Below are positions 8,651-17,819 of a stretch of DNA of 52,825 bases, in pieces. The notes beneath the pieces were generated by a model. It did not search any database and was not told where the DNA came from. It saw nothing but the letters and a program-made list of their open reading frames with translations. Source of the DNA: K189A clade bacterium (GTDB taxonomy: Bacteria > Pseudomonadota > Gammaproteobacteria > Pseudomonadales > Azotimanducaceae); the NCBI GenBank assembly GCA_902565895.1, contig CACFGV010000012.1, forward strand, positions 1-52,825. The letters are read 5' to 3'. Each line of letters starts with the position of its first letter. Within the stretch, counting starts at the first letter, position 1. Position numbers and translations under genes: made by a program.

Positions 8651-10147
8651 TTACATCCACGGGCGGGGCCGCGCTTCGATTAAACTCAATACGTAATTGG
8701 CAACTTCGTTAGCTTGAGGCTCGGGCAGACAGGGCAAAACCACTGTTCTGGACGCCAAATATAGGCGCAGGTGGGTAAGACTGCGCCGACGCATGAAGGG
8801 CGTCTGCTCCAACGTGACACGTTGCACTTTATAAAGCGGCGCCACAACGTAGTTATGCCCAATCAAGCCACTGCGCACCGTCAAGTAGTCGCCGTCAATC
8901 GCAAACCCAAGTAGCCGCCATTTGCGGTATTGGGCGACAGCGATCAACACAGTAATGCCCATAAGTGCCGCGGGTGCCCAAGCCGCTAGTTGAGCTAGCG
9001 CCATGACCAATGCCACCCCATACATCAACCCCAACCATAACAACCGTTTGCGCAAATAGTAGGTGCTGACTTTCGTGAATGATTCCGTCTTACGCGTTAT
9101 GGCCGAAGGAGCCAACGGCATAGCGATGCTCGTTAGCTCATTACTCTGACCGATCAACACCGCTGGGATCATCAACCGCCCCGTCGTTTCTCCCCCAGGT
9201 TGGACGTGACTGATCTGCTCGAAGCTAACATTAAATCGCATGAACAGTTTGGCAATCCAATTCTGCCGCACGACGACAGTCTGAATCCGTTGTTGCCGCA
9301 CATTAAGTTGCCTGGAACTGATAGCGCCTTGACGCGCTGCAAAACCGTCGCGCACTCGACGCAACTCAAAGTTGCCGTATATCAACAATGAGGCCAGTAC
9401 TGACAGCGCAAGCATTATTACCAAGCCCAACAACAGCAAAATTCCTGCAATCAGCACCATCTGCACGGCAGAACTGGCTAATACGCCGGGTGGTAATACC
9501 GCCATGAAGGCCTCGCGGTCTAACTGCCAGGCGTCTGGCATTTGGCTGTACACACCCATAAAACCCGCTAATACCAACCACGCTTGATTGCTGCTTAGGC
9601 CATGAATCACTAGGTCACGCGGCTGACGGGTAATGAGCACCTCTGCGTCTTGCTCTTCCGTGTTCGCTGCAGCAGCCGTCCGAGACTGAGCAATGGTCTG
9701 GCGAATATGTTCAGCATGGTCGTCGCGCAATGCCGCCAGCACAACTTCTTCATCACTGGAGCCCGCACTCTCAATCGTTAAGGAAACTAATCCCAGCGGG
9801 CGGAAGTAAAACGGATTAATGATCGAAACATTTTGTACACGGGAAAAATCTAAGTCGATCTGCGCTACTTCAAAAATGCCCTGGCGAACCTTTAAGCGTC
9901 CATCCAAGAGTTGGTATCTGAAACGCCGTACCGACAGGCCCGCATGTAAAACAATCGCGGCAATGCCCACACCAACAGCGATGCTGGGCACCAACCAGCC
10001 ATCAGCCTGGGTAATGCCTATAACGATCGGGGCAAGGGTGACCGCATTGGTCAAAATCTTGCGAATACTGTGAGCAGAGTGGTAAGCCACCGCCCAGGGT
10101 GATAACCGTGACCACTGGGTTGAGTCCTCTATGTGCTCAGTAACCAC
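8651..10147 (-). CDS. ydbT: YdbT-like PH-domain membrane protein
   Basis: A 498-residue protein with repeated bacterial PH (bPH2) domains separated by pairs of membrane helices. Features are a helix pair near residues 35-70, a PH repeat with the FSRVQNVSI motif, a second helix pair (about 190-260), a second PH repeat, a third helix pair near 365-405 and a last repeat with YKVQRVTLEQ. This is the YdbT layout; in Bacillus YdbS/YdbT help resistance to certain antimicrobial peptides, but the role in proteobacteria is not known. It starts with GTG nine bases after the stop of the YdbS-like gene, with AAGG upstream, so the two are probably co-translated and form a membrane complex. Confidence 0.88.
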   Translation of the reverse strand: MVTEHIEDSTQWSRLSPWAVAYHSAHSIRKILTNAVTLAPIVIGITQADGWLVPSIAVGVGIAAIVLHAGLSVRRFRYQLLDGRLKVRQGIFEVAQIDLDFSRVQNVSIINPFYFRPLGLVSLTIESAGSSDEEVVLAALRDDHAEHIRQTIAQSRTAAAANTEEQDAEVLITRQPRDLVIHGLSSNQAWLVLAGFMGVYSQMPDAWQLDREAFMAVLPPGVLASSAVQMVLIAGILLLLGLVIMLALSVLASLLIYGNFELRRVRDGFAARQGAISSRQLNVRQQRIQTVVVRQNWIAKLFMRFNVSFEQISHVQPGGETTGRLMIPAVLIGQSNELTSIAMPLAPSAITRKTESFTKVSTYYLRKRLLWLGLMYGVALVMALAQLAAWAPAALMGITVLIAVAQYRKWRLLGFAIDGDYLTVRSGLIGHNYVVAPLYKVQRVTLEQTPFMRRRSLTHLRLYLASRTVVLPCLPEPQANEVANYVLSLIEARPRPWM

Positions 10148-10156
10148 GGGCTGGCC

Positions 10157-10675
10157 TTAGGTGTTTTGAGCGTCGAGAAGGTGACTGCGAATACGCTGGG
10201 CAGTTGCCAGATTTAACCCAGGGATGGTCATTGTTTCCGCTCCCGTTCCAGCACTGAAAATGCGCAGCCCGGCAAGCTCCAAACGTTTTTCTAGGGGTCC
10301 GCGAGCCAGCTCTATGTGTTGAATACGCACAAAGGGCTGAATCACCTGGCGCTGCCAAAAAACACCTTTGCGCAACGCAATATCGTGCTCTCTGAGTGCA
10401 TAGCCACGACGGTTGCACGAGAGATAGGTCAACAGTGGCATCCCCGGTAACAACACTACGGCAATTAGCCCCTGCCGCCAGGTTTCAGGCGCCACAAAAA
10501 GCACCGTGGCCGTCGCGGCAACAGCCACGACTAACGTAAGCGCTCCCGTTATGGCTGTTCGAGCGATCACGTAACGGCGTTGCAAAGGCTCAAAGACAAT
10601 GGTTTCGGCCATGGGCAGATCCGCAAGATCCACCTGAAGATTGGTAAAGGACAACAGAGTTCCAAAAACTGTCAA
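10157..10675 (-). CDS. ydbS: YdbS-like PH-domain membrane protein
   Basis: The partner of the YdbT-like protein. It has 172 residues if the TTG at 10675 is used, or 151 from the ATG at 10612 (MAETIVFEPLQRRY), which better matches the usual short N-terminus of the family; neither start has a strong ribosome site. Two membrane helices (about residues 40-80 of the long form) precede a single bPH2 domain with the motif RIQHIELARGPLEKRLELAGL, the conserved core of YdbS proteins. No enzymatic residues are expected. It is the first gene of a two-gene unit with ydbT. Confidence 0.85.
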   Translation of the reverse strand: MTVFGTLLSFTNLQVDLADLPMAETIVFEPLQRRYVIARTAITGALTLVVAVAATATVLFVAPETWRQGLIAVVLLPGMPLLTYLSCNRRGYALREHDIALRKGVFWQRQVIQPFVRIQHIELARGPLEKRLELAGLRIFSAGTGAETMTIPGLNLATAQRIRSHLLDAQNT

Positions 10676-10744
10676 AGCGGCAGTTTGCCGGTTAGCGCCC
10701 CTTGAGGCCAGCCTGTTGCAAACCGGATCACCCCAATAGGTGGT

Positions 10745-11758
10745 TTATTCAGCCTTTGGTGTCGCGGCCGAACAGACCGTTGCCGCAACAAATTGTTCGC
10801 CAACCGCCAGTCCGTGTTCTAAGCAAGGGTCGAAGGGTTGGTAGGTAACCGTTCGCCCCAATAATGCAATACCAATGTAACCGCGCATTTGTAGTTCGCC
10901 TTTGCGAGAAATTTTCATAGTTGAGGAATAGGTATTCCCAGACCCAGGGTCGTATATCTCGCCCTGCCAAACGCCTTTTGTGAACTGATAGTCGGACAAC
11001 AATTGCATGCCCATCAGCAATCGGTCTTGCTGATTGGGGTCGGGATTATTGTCATCCCGACGGGGTGAGCCAATTGGCCAAGATGTTTGCTCATCCTCAC
11101 CGTAATGAGTCTCGCCGGGCCGCAATGCAATCAGTTGGGCGTGTAGTGCGTCGTCGACCCGTTGCACCCAAAGAATTGAACCGTCATCGCGCCACAATCC
11201 AGTCACCGCGTCCGCAGACGCTGCAGCTAAAAAAGGCGCGCCCAAGCCTAAAGCCAAGCCCAAGACGATGAACGAAAAATCTCTAAACCGTTGCATAATT
11301 CTTCGACCCCTTGATTGATCTCGCACCTTTGACCACAAGGTCAGCACCACTCCATGCGAGAGTAACTGCAACACATTGTGCTGTAAGTCTGGGGTCGGTC
11401 GACCCTCTGCCACCGCCAGCTCCTTGATCGTTTCGGCGTAGCCGTGCTGAAAATACCATGCGAAATTCTCGTGTAGAAAAGTCGGTCCGAAAAGATAAGG
11501 CAGCCACCACTGACGGATTTGCAGCAACAACCACACCATCGACCAAATCCATCCTGCATAAATCCACCGACCCTTTTCCAGCCGTAAACCAAGCAGAACC
11601 ATACCGAAGGGGATTACCGCCATTAGGGTGCTGGCCAGCTGACTGCCTGCCGCTGCCAAATTATTGAGGGGCGCCAGATCAACATGGTTTGTGATGATGA
11701 AATAAATCAGCAATAGGCCAATCGCAATACTGGCCGCTAGGCTCTGAGTTTGTTGCAT
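10745..11758 (-). CDS. Membrane domain joined to DUF2147 domain
   Basis: The open frame encodes 337 residues in two unlike parts. Residues 1-154 carry three hydrophobic segments (about 9-27, 38-58, 66-84) and a soluble stretch; I do not recognise this part. Residue 155 is a Met followed by what looks like a complete Sec signal peptide (MQRFRDF, a hydrophobic core, then FLAAASADA) and then a DUF2147 domain (GLWRDDGSILWVQ, GEIYDPGSGNTYSS, GRTVTYQPFD). DUF2147 proteins are normally short, secreted and stand-alone. The DNA before codon 155 contains AAGGGG and GAAG, so an internal start at 11296 is possible. It is either a true fusion or two in-frame genes read without a stop. The function of DUF2147 is unknown. 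Confidence 0.75.
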   Translation of the reverse strand: MQQTQSLAASIAIGLLLIYFIITNHVDLAPLNNLAAAGSQLASTLMAVIPFGMVLLGLRLEKGRWIYAGWIWSMVWLLLQIRQWWLPYLFGPTFLHENFAWYFQHGYAETIKELAVAEGRPTPDLQHNVLQLLSHGVVLTLWSKVRDQSRGRRIMQRFRDFSFIVLGLALGLGAPFLAAASADAVTGLWRDDGSILWVQRVDDALHAQLIALRPGETHYGEDEQTSWPIGSPRRDDNNPDPNQQDRLLMGMQLLSDYQFTKGVWQGEIYDPGSGNTYSSTMKISRKGELQMRGYIGIALLGRTVTYQPFDPCLEHGLAVGEQFVAATVCSAATPKAE

Positions 11759-11872
11759 GCCCCATTTCGTTGGCTAGATCCAGGCATTAATGTGCCCGCT
11801 ACCGAAACCCACAAGAACTTAAAGGTGATCAGCGGTAAGGAAAACAAGATGAATGGTATCGCCCTGATTAGG

Positions 11873-13267
11873 CTACAACTGGGGATACTCTAGGGGACCT
11901 AGGACCTTTTCGAACAACACCCCTGCTGCCAACAACTTGATTTCGTCAAAGCGTGCCGCTATTAGCTGCAAGGATCGGGGCATTCCCTCTGGATTTATAC
12001 CTGCGGGCAGGTTCAGAGTCGGATGGCCCGAATAATCAAAAGGTGCGGTAAAAGATAAAAACGGTGCGCTGTCAGCCCGCAAACTGCTGCGCTCCATCTC
12101 GTCTACCGTCGGTGCGGTGATTGGCATCGTTGGCGCAAGTACGACATCAACCTGGGTAAACAGTGCTTCAAGCTGATCTCTAAACAGGTCACGTAGCGCC
12201 TGCAACTCAGCGTACTCTTCAGCGCTGGTCGAGCGACCCAGCTCAAGCAACCAGATTAAACCCGGACCATATTTGCTCGCCTGGGCAGGATAGAAGTCCG
12301 CGTGGGCGCGTAAGCATTCAACAGCACAAGTCTTGCCCCAATCCACAGCCAGTCGGTGATAGCTTGGAGGCATGGCGATTTCTTTAACCTCAACGTGGTC
12401 TCCCACGGCCGCTATGGCATCGTGGATCACTTGGGTCGCCGAGGGTGCCACCCCCTCCGTCACATAAGACCAGTCCACACCCACTGTAAGAGGCTGCTGC
12501 AGGTTTCCCATTGCACTTACGTACCCAGGCACCACGGTATCAACGCTGTTTGGGTCCTTGGAATCAAAGCCCGCGATGACACCCAAGACTCGAGCCGCGT
12601 CCTCAACATTACGGGTCATCGGGCCAATATGATCCAAACTGTTAGCCAGTGGGAAGGCGCCATGCAAACTGACTCTGCCATAGGTTGGTTTCAGCCCCAC
12701 CAAACCGTTACAGGCCGATGGGAAACGTATACTGCCACCGGTATCAGAGCCCAGGGCTGCAAAGGCAAGGCCTGCTGCTACCGCCACTCCCGAACCCGAG
12801 GACGACACACCACTCCAAGCATCTACTGACCAGGGGTTTAACGGCGCTTTAATAGAAGGGTGATGGCTACCGTACGCACCTTCTGTGAGCTGTGTCTTGC
12901 CAATAATCACCGCCCCCGCTTCGCGCAGTCGGGTGACTACGGTAGCGTCAAAATCTGCGCGAAAATCTTTCATGACTTCGGTGCCGCTAGCGGTGACCGC
13001 GTCTTTGGTAAAAAGCAGATCCTTTATAGCAATCGGCACGCCATGCAGTGCTCCAAGTGCATCGCCCTGATGCTGGGCTCGGTCACAGGCCGCAGCTTCA
13101 GCGAGAGCACTGTCGGCCATCAAGCGCGCATAACTGCCTAGGTTCGCATCTACACTCTGACATCTCTCCAGCATATAGCGGGTCAGTTCCACACTGGACA
13201 GAGCACCGCTCTTGAGTTGCCGGCATACGCCGGATAACGATTGAAAATGCAGCGGGTCGTTTTGCAT
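11873..13267 (-). CDS. Amidase signature family enzyme
   Basis: A complete amidase of about 464 residues from the ATG at 13267; a TTG directly before it (13270) could also serve. The catalytic lysine lies in GVPIAIKD (about residue 82), the cis-serine in the GVSSSGSG motif (about 155-160) and the nucleophile in GSDTGGSIR (about 179). The family hydrolyses amides in the cytoplasm. The N-terminal half resembles GatA, but no gatB or gatC is near, so a catabolic amidase is more likely. It starts just downstream of the BCCT transporter stop (about 7 bp), so transporter and enzyme are probably one transcript, which points to an amide or quaternary-amine compound as substrate. That link is inference. 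Confidence 0.9.
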   Translation of the reverse strand: MQNDPLHFQSLSGVCRQLKSGALSSVELTRYMLERCQSVDANLGSYARLMADSALAEAAACDRAQHQGDALGALHGVPIAIKDLLFTKDAVTASGTEVMKDFRADFDATVVTRLREAGAVIIGKTQLTEGAYGSHHPSIKAPLNPWSVDAWSGVSSSGSGVAVAAGLAFAALGSDTGGSIRFPSACNGLVGLKPTYGRVSLHGAFPLANSLDHIGPMTRNVEDAARVLGVIAGFDSKDPNSVDTVVPGYVSAMGNLQQPLTVGVDWSYVTEGVAPSATQVIHDAIAAVGDHVEVKEIAMPPSYHRLAVDWGKTCAVECLRAHADFYPAQASKYGPGLIWLLELGRSTSAEEYAELQALRDLFRDQLEALFTQVDVVLAPTMPITAPTVDEMERSSLRADSAPFLSFTAPFDYSGHPTLNLPAGINPEGMPRSLQLIAARFDEIKLLAAGVLFEKVLGPLEYPQL

Positions 13268-13274
13268 CAACGCA

Positions 13275-14837
13275 TCAACCAGTCTCGGTGGCGGTGCTTT
13301 GCCTGGTCGCCGTATCTTCGCGTAGCGATTTAAATAACGACAGCGTGAGTAATACGATCACCGCAAACAGCGGCACCGAGACCAACGTCACCGCAGACTG
13401 GAGCGGTTTCAACCCACCCAAATAAACCAACGTGATCGGCAATAGCCCCAACAAAAACGCCCAAAATACTCGGTGCCAACGAGCCGGATGCTGAGTGGGT
13501 GGTAGCTCCTCTGTCGCTGACGCCGCCAACGTATAGGACGACGAGTCATAACTGGTGGCCGCAAAGATCACACACACCAGGGTAAAGAGCACCAAAATGA
13601 ACTTAGGCCAAGGTAGGGTGCCAAGCACACCCACGATAGCGCTGGGCGCACCCGCGCTGTTCATGGTTTCAAGCACTGGGTAGGCGCCATTCAATTCCAG
13701 ATAGATAGCGTAGTTACCTAACACCGAAAAAAACACGATGCTGCCCAGGGTGCCATATCCGATACAACCTAGAATCATCTGCCGTAGCGTTCTGCCGCGG
13801 GAAATCTTGCAGATGAAGATACCCATGTATGGCCCTAGAGCCAGCCACCACGCCCAATAGAAAACCGTCCAGGATTCCACGAAATTCGACGTACGGGCCG
13901 CATCTGCCCAAGTACTCATGCGCACCAGGTTCTGCACCATATGCCCGACGCTTTCGAAGCCCAGCTCGACAATAAACAAAGTTGGGCCAACTACCGTGAT
14001 GAAGACCAACAATGCAAAAGCCAACCAGATATTCCAATCGCTTAAACGTTTGATGCCGCGTTCTAGACCCATCCAAACACTGCTGGCAAAAATCACGGTA
14101 ACAACAAAGATAACGATCAGATCCAAGGTAAAGCCCCAGGCTTCTCGATCAAGACCAAACAGTTCGGTCACGCACATCCCGATCAACGGCACCGCAAGCC
14201 CTATACCGGTGCTACAAGCTCCTACTAGACCGATTACGAACAGCAAATCAACCACTCGACCCAGTAGCCCATTGGCTTGCTTGCCAATAATCGGTTGGCA
14301 CGCCTCGCTCAGGCGCAACGATTTTGCCCCGCGCACGTAATAGCTGTAACTCACAGCAACGCCTGGTAAGCAGTACAAAGCCCAGCCAATAAGGCCCCAA
14401 TGGAAGATCGGGTAGCTCACCGCCCAGTTCAGTGCTTCCGGTGAGCCGGGTGTTACGGCATAGGGAGGGCTTTCGTAATAGTGGGCCCACTCCACCGTAC
14501 CCCAGTACAAAATACTGGTGCCTATACCGCCGCAAAAGAGCATTGCTGACCAACTGAAGGTAGAAAAGTCTGGCCTAGAAGTGCCCAACCTGATGTCGCC
14601 ATAACGACTGAACGCCAGATACAGCAGGAACAATAGCGTCGCTACCGAGCCCATAAGGTAAAGAATGCCGAAGTTGTGGGTCAGGTAATCGAAGGCTTGA
14701 CCCAGAATTTGTTGGCCTTGCTGCGGGTACAAAGCCAGGGGCAGGCACAGTGAAACTATGATTATGACGCTGCCGTAGAATATTGGCCGGTCAAGACCGG
14801 TGCCCAGACCCTGCGAGGGATCTTGCGTTTCTTGCAT
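13275..14837 (-). CDS. BCCT family transporter (betaine/choline/carnitine type)
   Basis: A 520-residue inner-membrane protein with about twelve hydrophobic segments. The family signature is clear: FYWAWWLALGPYMG followed by the ISRGRT motif. BCCT carriers import trimethylammonium compounds such as glycine betaine, choline or carnitine, coupled to Na+ or H+, or exchange related substrates. No long C-terminal osmosensory tail is present, so a nutritional role is as likely as osmotic uptake. It is divergently transcribed from the lipase-like hydrolase at 14898 and sits directly upstream of an amidase. The substrate is not determined by the sequence. Confidence 0.93.
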   Translation of the reverse strand: MQETQDPSQGLGTGLDRPIFYGSVIIIVSLCLPLALYPQQGQQILGQAFDYLTHNFGILYLMGSVATLLFLLYLAFSRYGDIRLGTSRPDFSTFSWSAMLFCGGIGTSILYWGTVEWAHYYESPPYAVTPGSPEALNWAVSYPIFHWGLIGWALYCLPGVAVSYSYYVRGAKSLRLSEACQPIIGKQANGLLGRVVDLLFVIGLVGACSTGIGLAVPLIGMCVTELFGLDREAWGFTLDLIVIFVVTVIFASSVWMGLERGIKRLSDWNIWLAFALLVFITVVGPTLFIVELGFESVGHMVQNLVRMSTWADAARTSNFVESWTVFYWAWWLALGPYMGIFICKISRGRTLRQMILGCIGYGTLGSIVFFSVLGNYAIYLELNGAYPVLETMNSAGAPSAIVGVLGTLPWPKFILVLFTLVCVIFAATSYDSSSYTLAASATEELPPTQHPARWHRVFWAFLLGLLPITLVYLGGLKPLQSAVTLVSVPLFAVIVLLTLSLFKSLREDTATRQSTATETG

Positions 14838-14860
14838 AATGGTTTGCTTAGGGTTGTCAG

Positions 14861-14879
14861 CGACCTACACTAAAGGTCG
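14861..14879. repeat. Short inverted repeat between divergent genes
   Basis: A six-base inverted repeat (CGACCT and AGGTCG, separated by seven bases) lies in the 60-bp gap between the divergent BCCT transporter and lipase-like genes. It could be an operator half-site pair. It is short enough to arise by chance. Confidence 0.25.
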
Positions 14880-14897
14880 GCGAAGGTTGAATGCAAG

Positions 14898-15887
14898 TTG
14901 ACACCACTGCTACACCCTCAAGCCGATTACGGGGAGCAAATCATCAGCACTACATCCAAAAACCTTGTTTTTCGTCACTTTGGTCAACCTCTCTTTACAC
15001 GACTCTGGACGGCCACCACTGATTCGGCCAGCGGATGCGTATTGATTGTTCACGGCATGGGTGAGCATGGTGGTCGTTATGAGCCTCTGGCTGCTGAGTT
15101 AAACAGTGCTGGGTTACACGTACTGGCTCCAGATCTTCGCGGCCATGGGCGCAGCTTGTTTGATTTCAGCACGCCAGGCGACATGGGCTACAACGGTTGG
15201 CAACGCAGCCTGCTGGACATCCGTTACCTGAACCGTTGGCTGCGCAGCCGCTACGACCTGCCAGTGGTGCTTCTAGGCCACAGCATGGGGGCGATGTTGT
15301 CCCAGCAATATCTGGGTTTCTTCGGTCATGGCTTAGCCGCCTGTGTTCTCAGCGGATCGACAGGAGCAATGCCGACCTTGCTTACCGTTGTTGCCCAAGG
15401 CTTGGCTACCGTCGATAGCTGGCGCGTTGGCCCCCATGCCCAAAGTCCGCTGCTACACGGTCAGCTGTTTGCGGCTAATAATCGTCCTTTTGAAAAACTG
15501 GCCGACGAAACACCACAACACGGTTTTAACTGGTTAAGCCGGGACCATGAGCAGGTCGCCGCCTACATAGCCGATCCTTTGTGCGGTGCCGTTCTTAGCG
15601 CTGGTGGCCTTGCAGATATGTTTGCTGGTCTGCGTCGTGGCAGCCGCAGCAGCCATATCGCCTGTATTCCAAAGCAGCTACCTATTCGCTTTATCAGCGG
15701 CACCGCAGACCCAGTAAATGCCCAAGGCCGCGGCATTCAACGCTTACTGCGGCGCTACCAAAAAGCACAGCTTATGGTGTCTAGTCAGCTGTATCCTGAT
15801 GGACGCCACGAAATGTTTAACGAGACCAACAGGCAACAAGTTTTTGACGACCTATTAAACTGGCTAAAGGAAATAGATCTTGTCTGA
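14898..15887 (+). CDS. Alpha/beta hydrolase, monoacylglycerol-lipase-like
   Basis: The 329-residue protein has a lysophospholipase/monoacylglycerol-lipase type fold (Hydrolase_4): HGMGEHGGRY near residues 52-61, PDLRGHGRS and the nucleophile elbow GHSMGA with S129. The acid (SGTADPVN) and the late histidine (DGRHEMFNE) complete the triad. It probably cleaves a carboxylic ester. A TTG at 14898 is the only start near the beginning of the conserved region; the ATG at 14891 is in another frame. The last eight bases overlap the start of the following amidase, which indicates co-translation of an esterase and an amidase. Confidence 0.88.
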   Translation: MTPLLHPQADYGEQIISTTSKNLVFRHFGQPLFTRLWTATTDSASGCVLIVHGMGEHGGRYEPLAAELNSAGLHVLAPDLRGHGRSLFDFSTPGDMGYNGWQRSLLDIRYLNRWLRSRYDLPVVLLGHSMGAMLSQQYLGFFGHGLAACVLSGSTGAMPTLLTVVAQGLATVDSWRVGPHAQSPLLHGQLFAANNRPFEKLADETPQHGFNWLSRDHEQVAAYIADPLCGAVLSAGGLADMFAGLRRGSRSSHIACIPKQLPIRFISGTADPVNAQGRGIQRLLRRYQKAQLMVSSQLYPDGRHEMFNETNRQQVFDDLLNWLKEIDLV

Positions 15888-17319
15888 CAACACCCCAGCC
15901 CCGTTATGGGATGACGCGCTCACACTGTGTCGCGACCTACAGCGGGGCACCGTAAGTGCCGTTGAGCTTATGCGTAACGTATACGCAAGAATCAACGCCC
16001 TCAATCCACGGGTAAATGCTTTAGTCAATCTGTTGGACGAAACAGAGGCGTTGGCCCTCGCCGCAACGGCCGACCGAGTGCCTGTTGGCGAACGTGGCCC
16101 ATTGCATGGGCTACCTATGGCGCCCAAAGACGCCGTCGCAGTGCGAGGGTTTCCAACGACTTGGGGCTTCAAGCCATTTGCTGAGCGCATTGAAACTCAA
16201 GACAGCGCTCTGGCCGCGCGCATGCGCAAGGCCGGCGCGATCTTTATCGGCCACAGCAACATGCCTGAGTTTGGTTTGGGTTCAAATACCTTCAATGCAG
16301 TATTTGGCGCTACCTTAAATCCATACGACCCGACCAAAACCGCAGGTGGCAGCAGCGGGGGTGCGGCGGTTGCACTGGCAACCGATATGCTGCCCCTGGC
16401 AGATGGCAGCGATATGGGCGGATCGCTACGTAACCCAGCAAGCTTTTGTAATGTGGTCGGTCTGCGCCCCTCAATTGGTCGTACGCCCTTGAGCCGTAGT
16501 TTTGCCTGGTATGGTCGCCTGGTCACAGCCGGACCGATGGCAAAAACAGTAGCAGATACCAGTTTACTGTTTTCAGTCCTGGCTGGGCCTGATCCGGCGG
16601 ACCCTCTGACGCTACCGGAACCAGGCGAACACTTTCTAGACGCCTTGGTGCCAGCGATCCACGACGCCGATAATCCAGTGAAGGTAGCAGTGAGCGAGGA
16701 TTTAGGGTTATTGCCTATTGATCCAGCGGTGCGCAAAGTCATACAAGACGCCGCTGCGAAGTTTGCTGATCTGGGAGCCACTGTCGACTATGCCCACCCC
16801 AACTTAGAAGGCGCCATGGACGTATTCCAAACTCAACGCGCAGCCGGATTACGGACCTTGGGGCGGAACCTAGACGCAACCGTCGCCAATTGGCGCGATC
16901 ACGCAAAAGACACCGCACTTTGGAATATTGACAAGGGTTTTGCGCTCACAGCCGATGAATTGTTAAGCAGCGAAATCAAGCGCAGTCGGATTTATGCACA
17001 CATCGCAGAATTTTTCGAAAACTACGATGTGCTGGTGCTTCCAGCGGCCCAAGTCCCTCCCTTTGGTATTGAGCAAGAATGGATCGACAACATCGACGGC
17101 CACGGCCTCGAGACCTATATAGACTGGATGGCCGTCTGCTGCATGATCACCGTCACCAGTCTGCCGACATTGTCTGTACCCGGTGGCTTCAGCCCTGACG
17201 GCTTACCCATTGGCGTACAACTGGTTGGAAAACCCAGAGGTGATTTACAGTTGTTGAAAATTGCCCATTGGTTTGAACAATCAACCCAGTTTTATACGCA
17301 GCGTCCTCATATAATCTGA
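15880..17319 (+). CDS. Amidase signature family enzyme
   Basis: A complete 479-residue amidase. Lys83 lies in HGLPMAPKD, the cis-serine in the TAGGSSGGAA motif and the nucleophile in GSDMGGSLRNPA. It closely resembles the truncated amidase at the left edge of the window (both have a GGSxRNPA motif and GLPIGVQLVG ending) and is less like the one at 11873-13267. The start is a TTG at 15880 overlapping the previous stop; AAAGG lies nine bases upstream, which favours this unusual start. The substrate is unknown. Confidence 0.92.
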   Translation: MSDNTPAPLWDDALTLCRDLQRGTVSAVELMRNVYARINALNPRVNALVNLLDETEALALAATADRVPVGERGPLHGLPMAPKDAVAVRGFPTTWGFKPFAERIETQDSALAARMRKAGAIFIGHSNMPEFGLGSNTFNAVFGATLNPYDPTKTAGGSSGGAAVALATDMLPLADGSDMGGSLRNPASFCNVVGLRPSIGRTPLSRSFAWYGRLVTAGPMAKTVADTSLLFSVLAGPDPADPLTLPEPGEHFLDALVPAIHDADNPVKVAVSEDLGLLPIDPAVRKVIQDAAAKFADLGATVDYAHPNLEGAMDVFQTQRAAGLRTLGRNLDATVANWRDHAKDTALWNIDKGFALTADELLSSEIKRSRIYAHIAEFFENYDVLVLPAAQVPPFGIEQEWIDNIDGHGLETYIDWMAVCCMITVTSLPTLSVPGGFSPDGLPIGVQLVGKPRGDLQLLKIAHWFEQSTQFYTQRPHII

Positions 17320-17342
17320 ATTCCCAACCGAGCAATAACCGC

Positions 17343-17795
17343 ATGCCGACCAATACCGACCAGTTGCCCAAGCTTTACTCTATGACCAGCATCGGCATCG
17401 CGACATTCTTCTGCTCACTGCTGGCTGGCGGATATCTGCTATTCGCCAACTACAAAGCTCTGGGAATGCACAAATTGGCGTATTACACCCTAGCCACGGG
17501 CGTTGTCATTTTCGGTCTATTGTTTTGGGTCATGTCTAACTGGATTGACTCTGCTGCCACCGATACAAGCCAGTTGCAGCAAGTACGCATCACCGCAAAT
17601 CTTGTTGGAGCAGTCGCCCAAGCGATCATTGCCGTGGTCGCCACACAGTTTTTGCAGGGCCCAATGTTCACCACCTTTAATGAAATGAAAGGGCAATATC
17701 ACTCTACCTGGCAAGCTTTCTTTATCGGACTTTGTGCGGCCCTCGTGCTGTCTATGCTGTTGGCTCTTCTGGCCAGTTTCTTCAACGTCAAATAG
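17343..17795 (+). CDS. Small membrane protein of unknown function
   Basis: A 150-residue protein with four predicted membrane segments (about 14-34, 45-67, 84-106 and 122-147) and short loops. The central loop after the second segment contains DSAATDTSQLQQ. I do not recognise the family. It follows the amidase on the same strand with a 24-bp gap and may be co-transcribed with it. There is no strong ribosome site before the ATG at 17343, though the frame is clean and the hydrophobic pattern is that of a real protein. Confidence 0.7.
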   Translation: MPTNTDQLPKLYSMTSIGIATFFCSLLAGGYLLFANYKALGMHKLAYYTLATGVVIFGLLFWVMSNWIDSAATDTSQLQQVRITANLVGAVAQAIIAVVATQFLQGPMFTTFNEMKGQYHSTWQAFFIGLCAALVLSMLLALLASFFNVK

Positions 17796-17819
17796 CGCTA
17801 ACCTACCGAATACGCGCTG

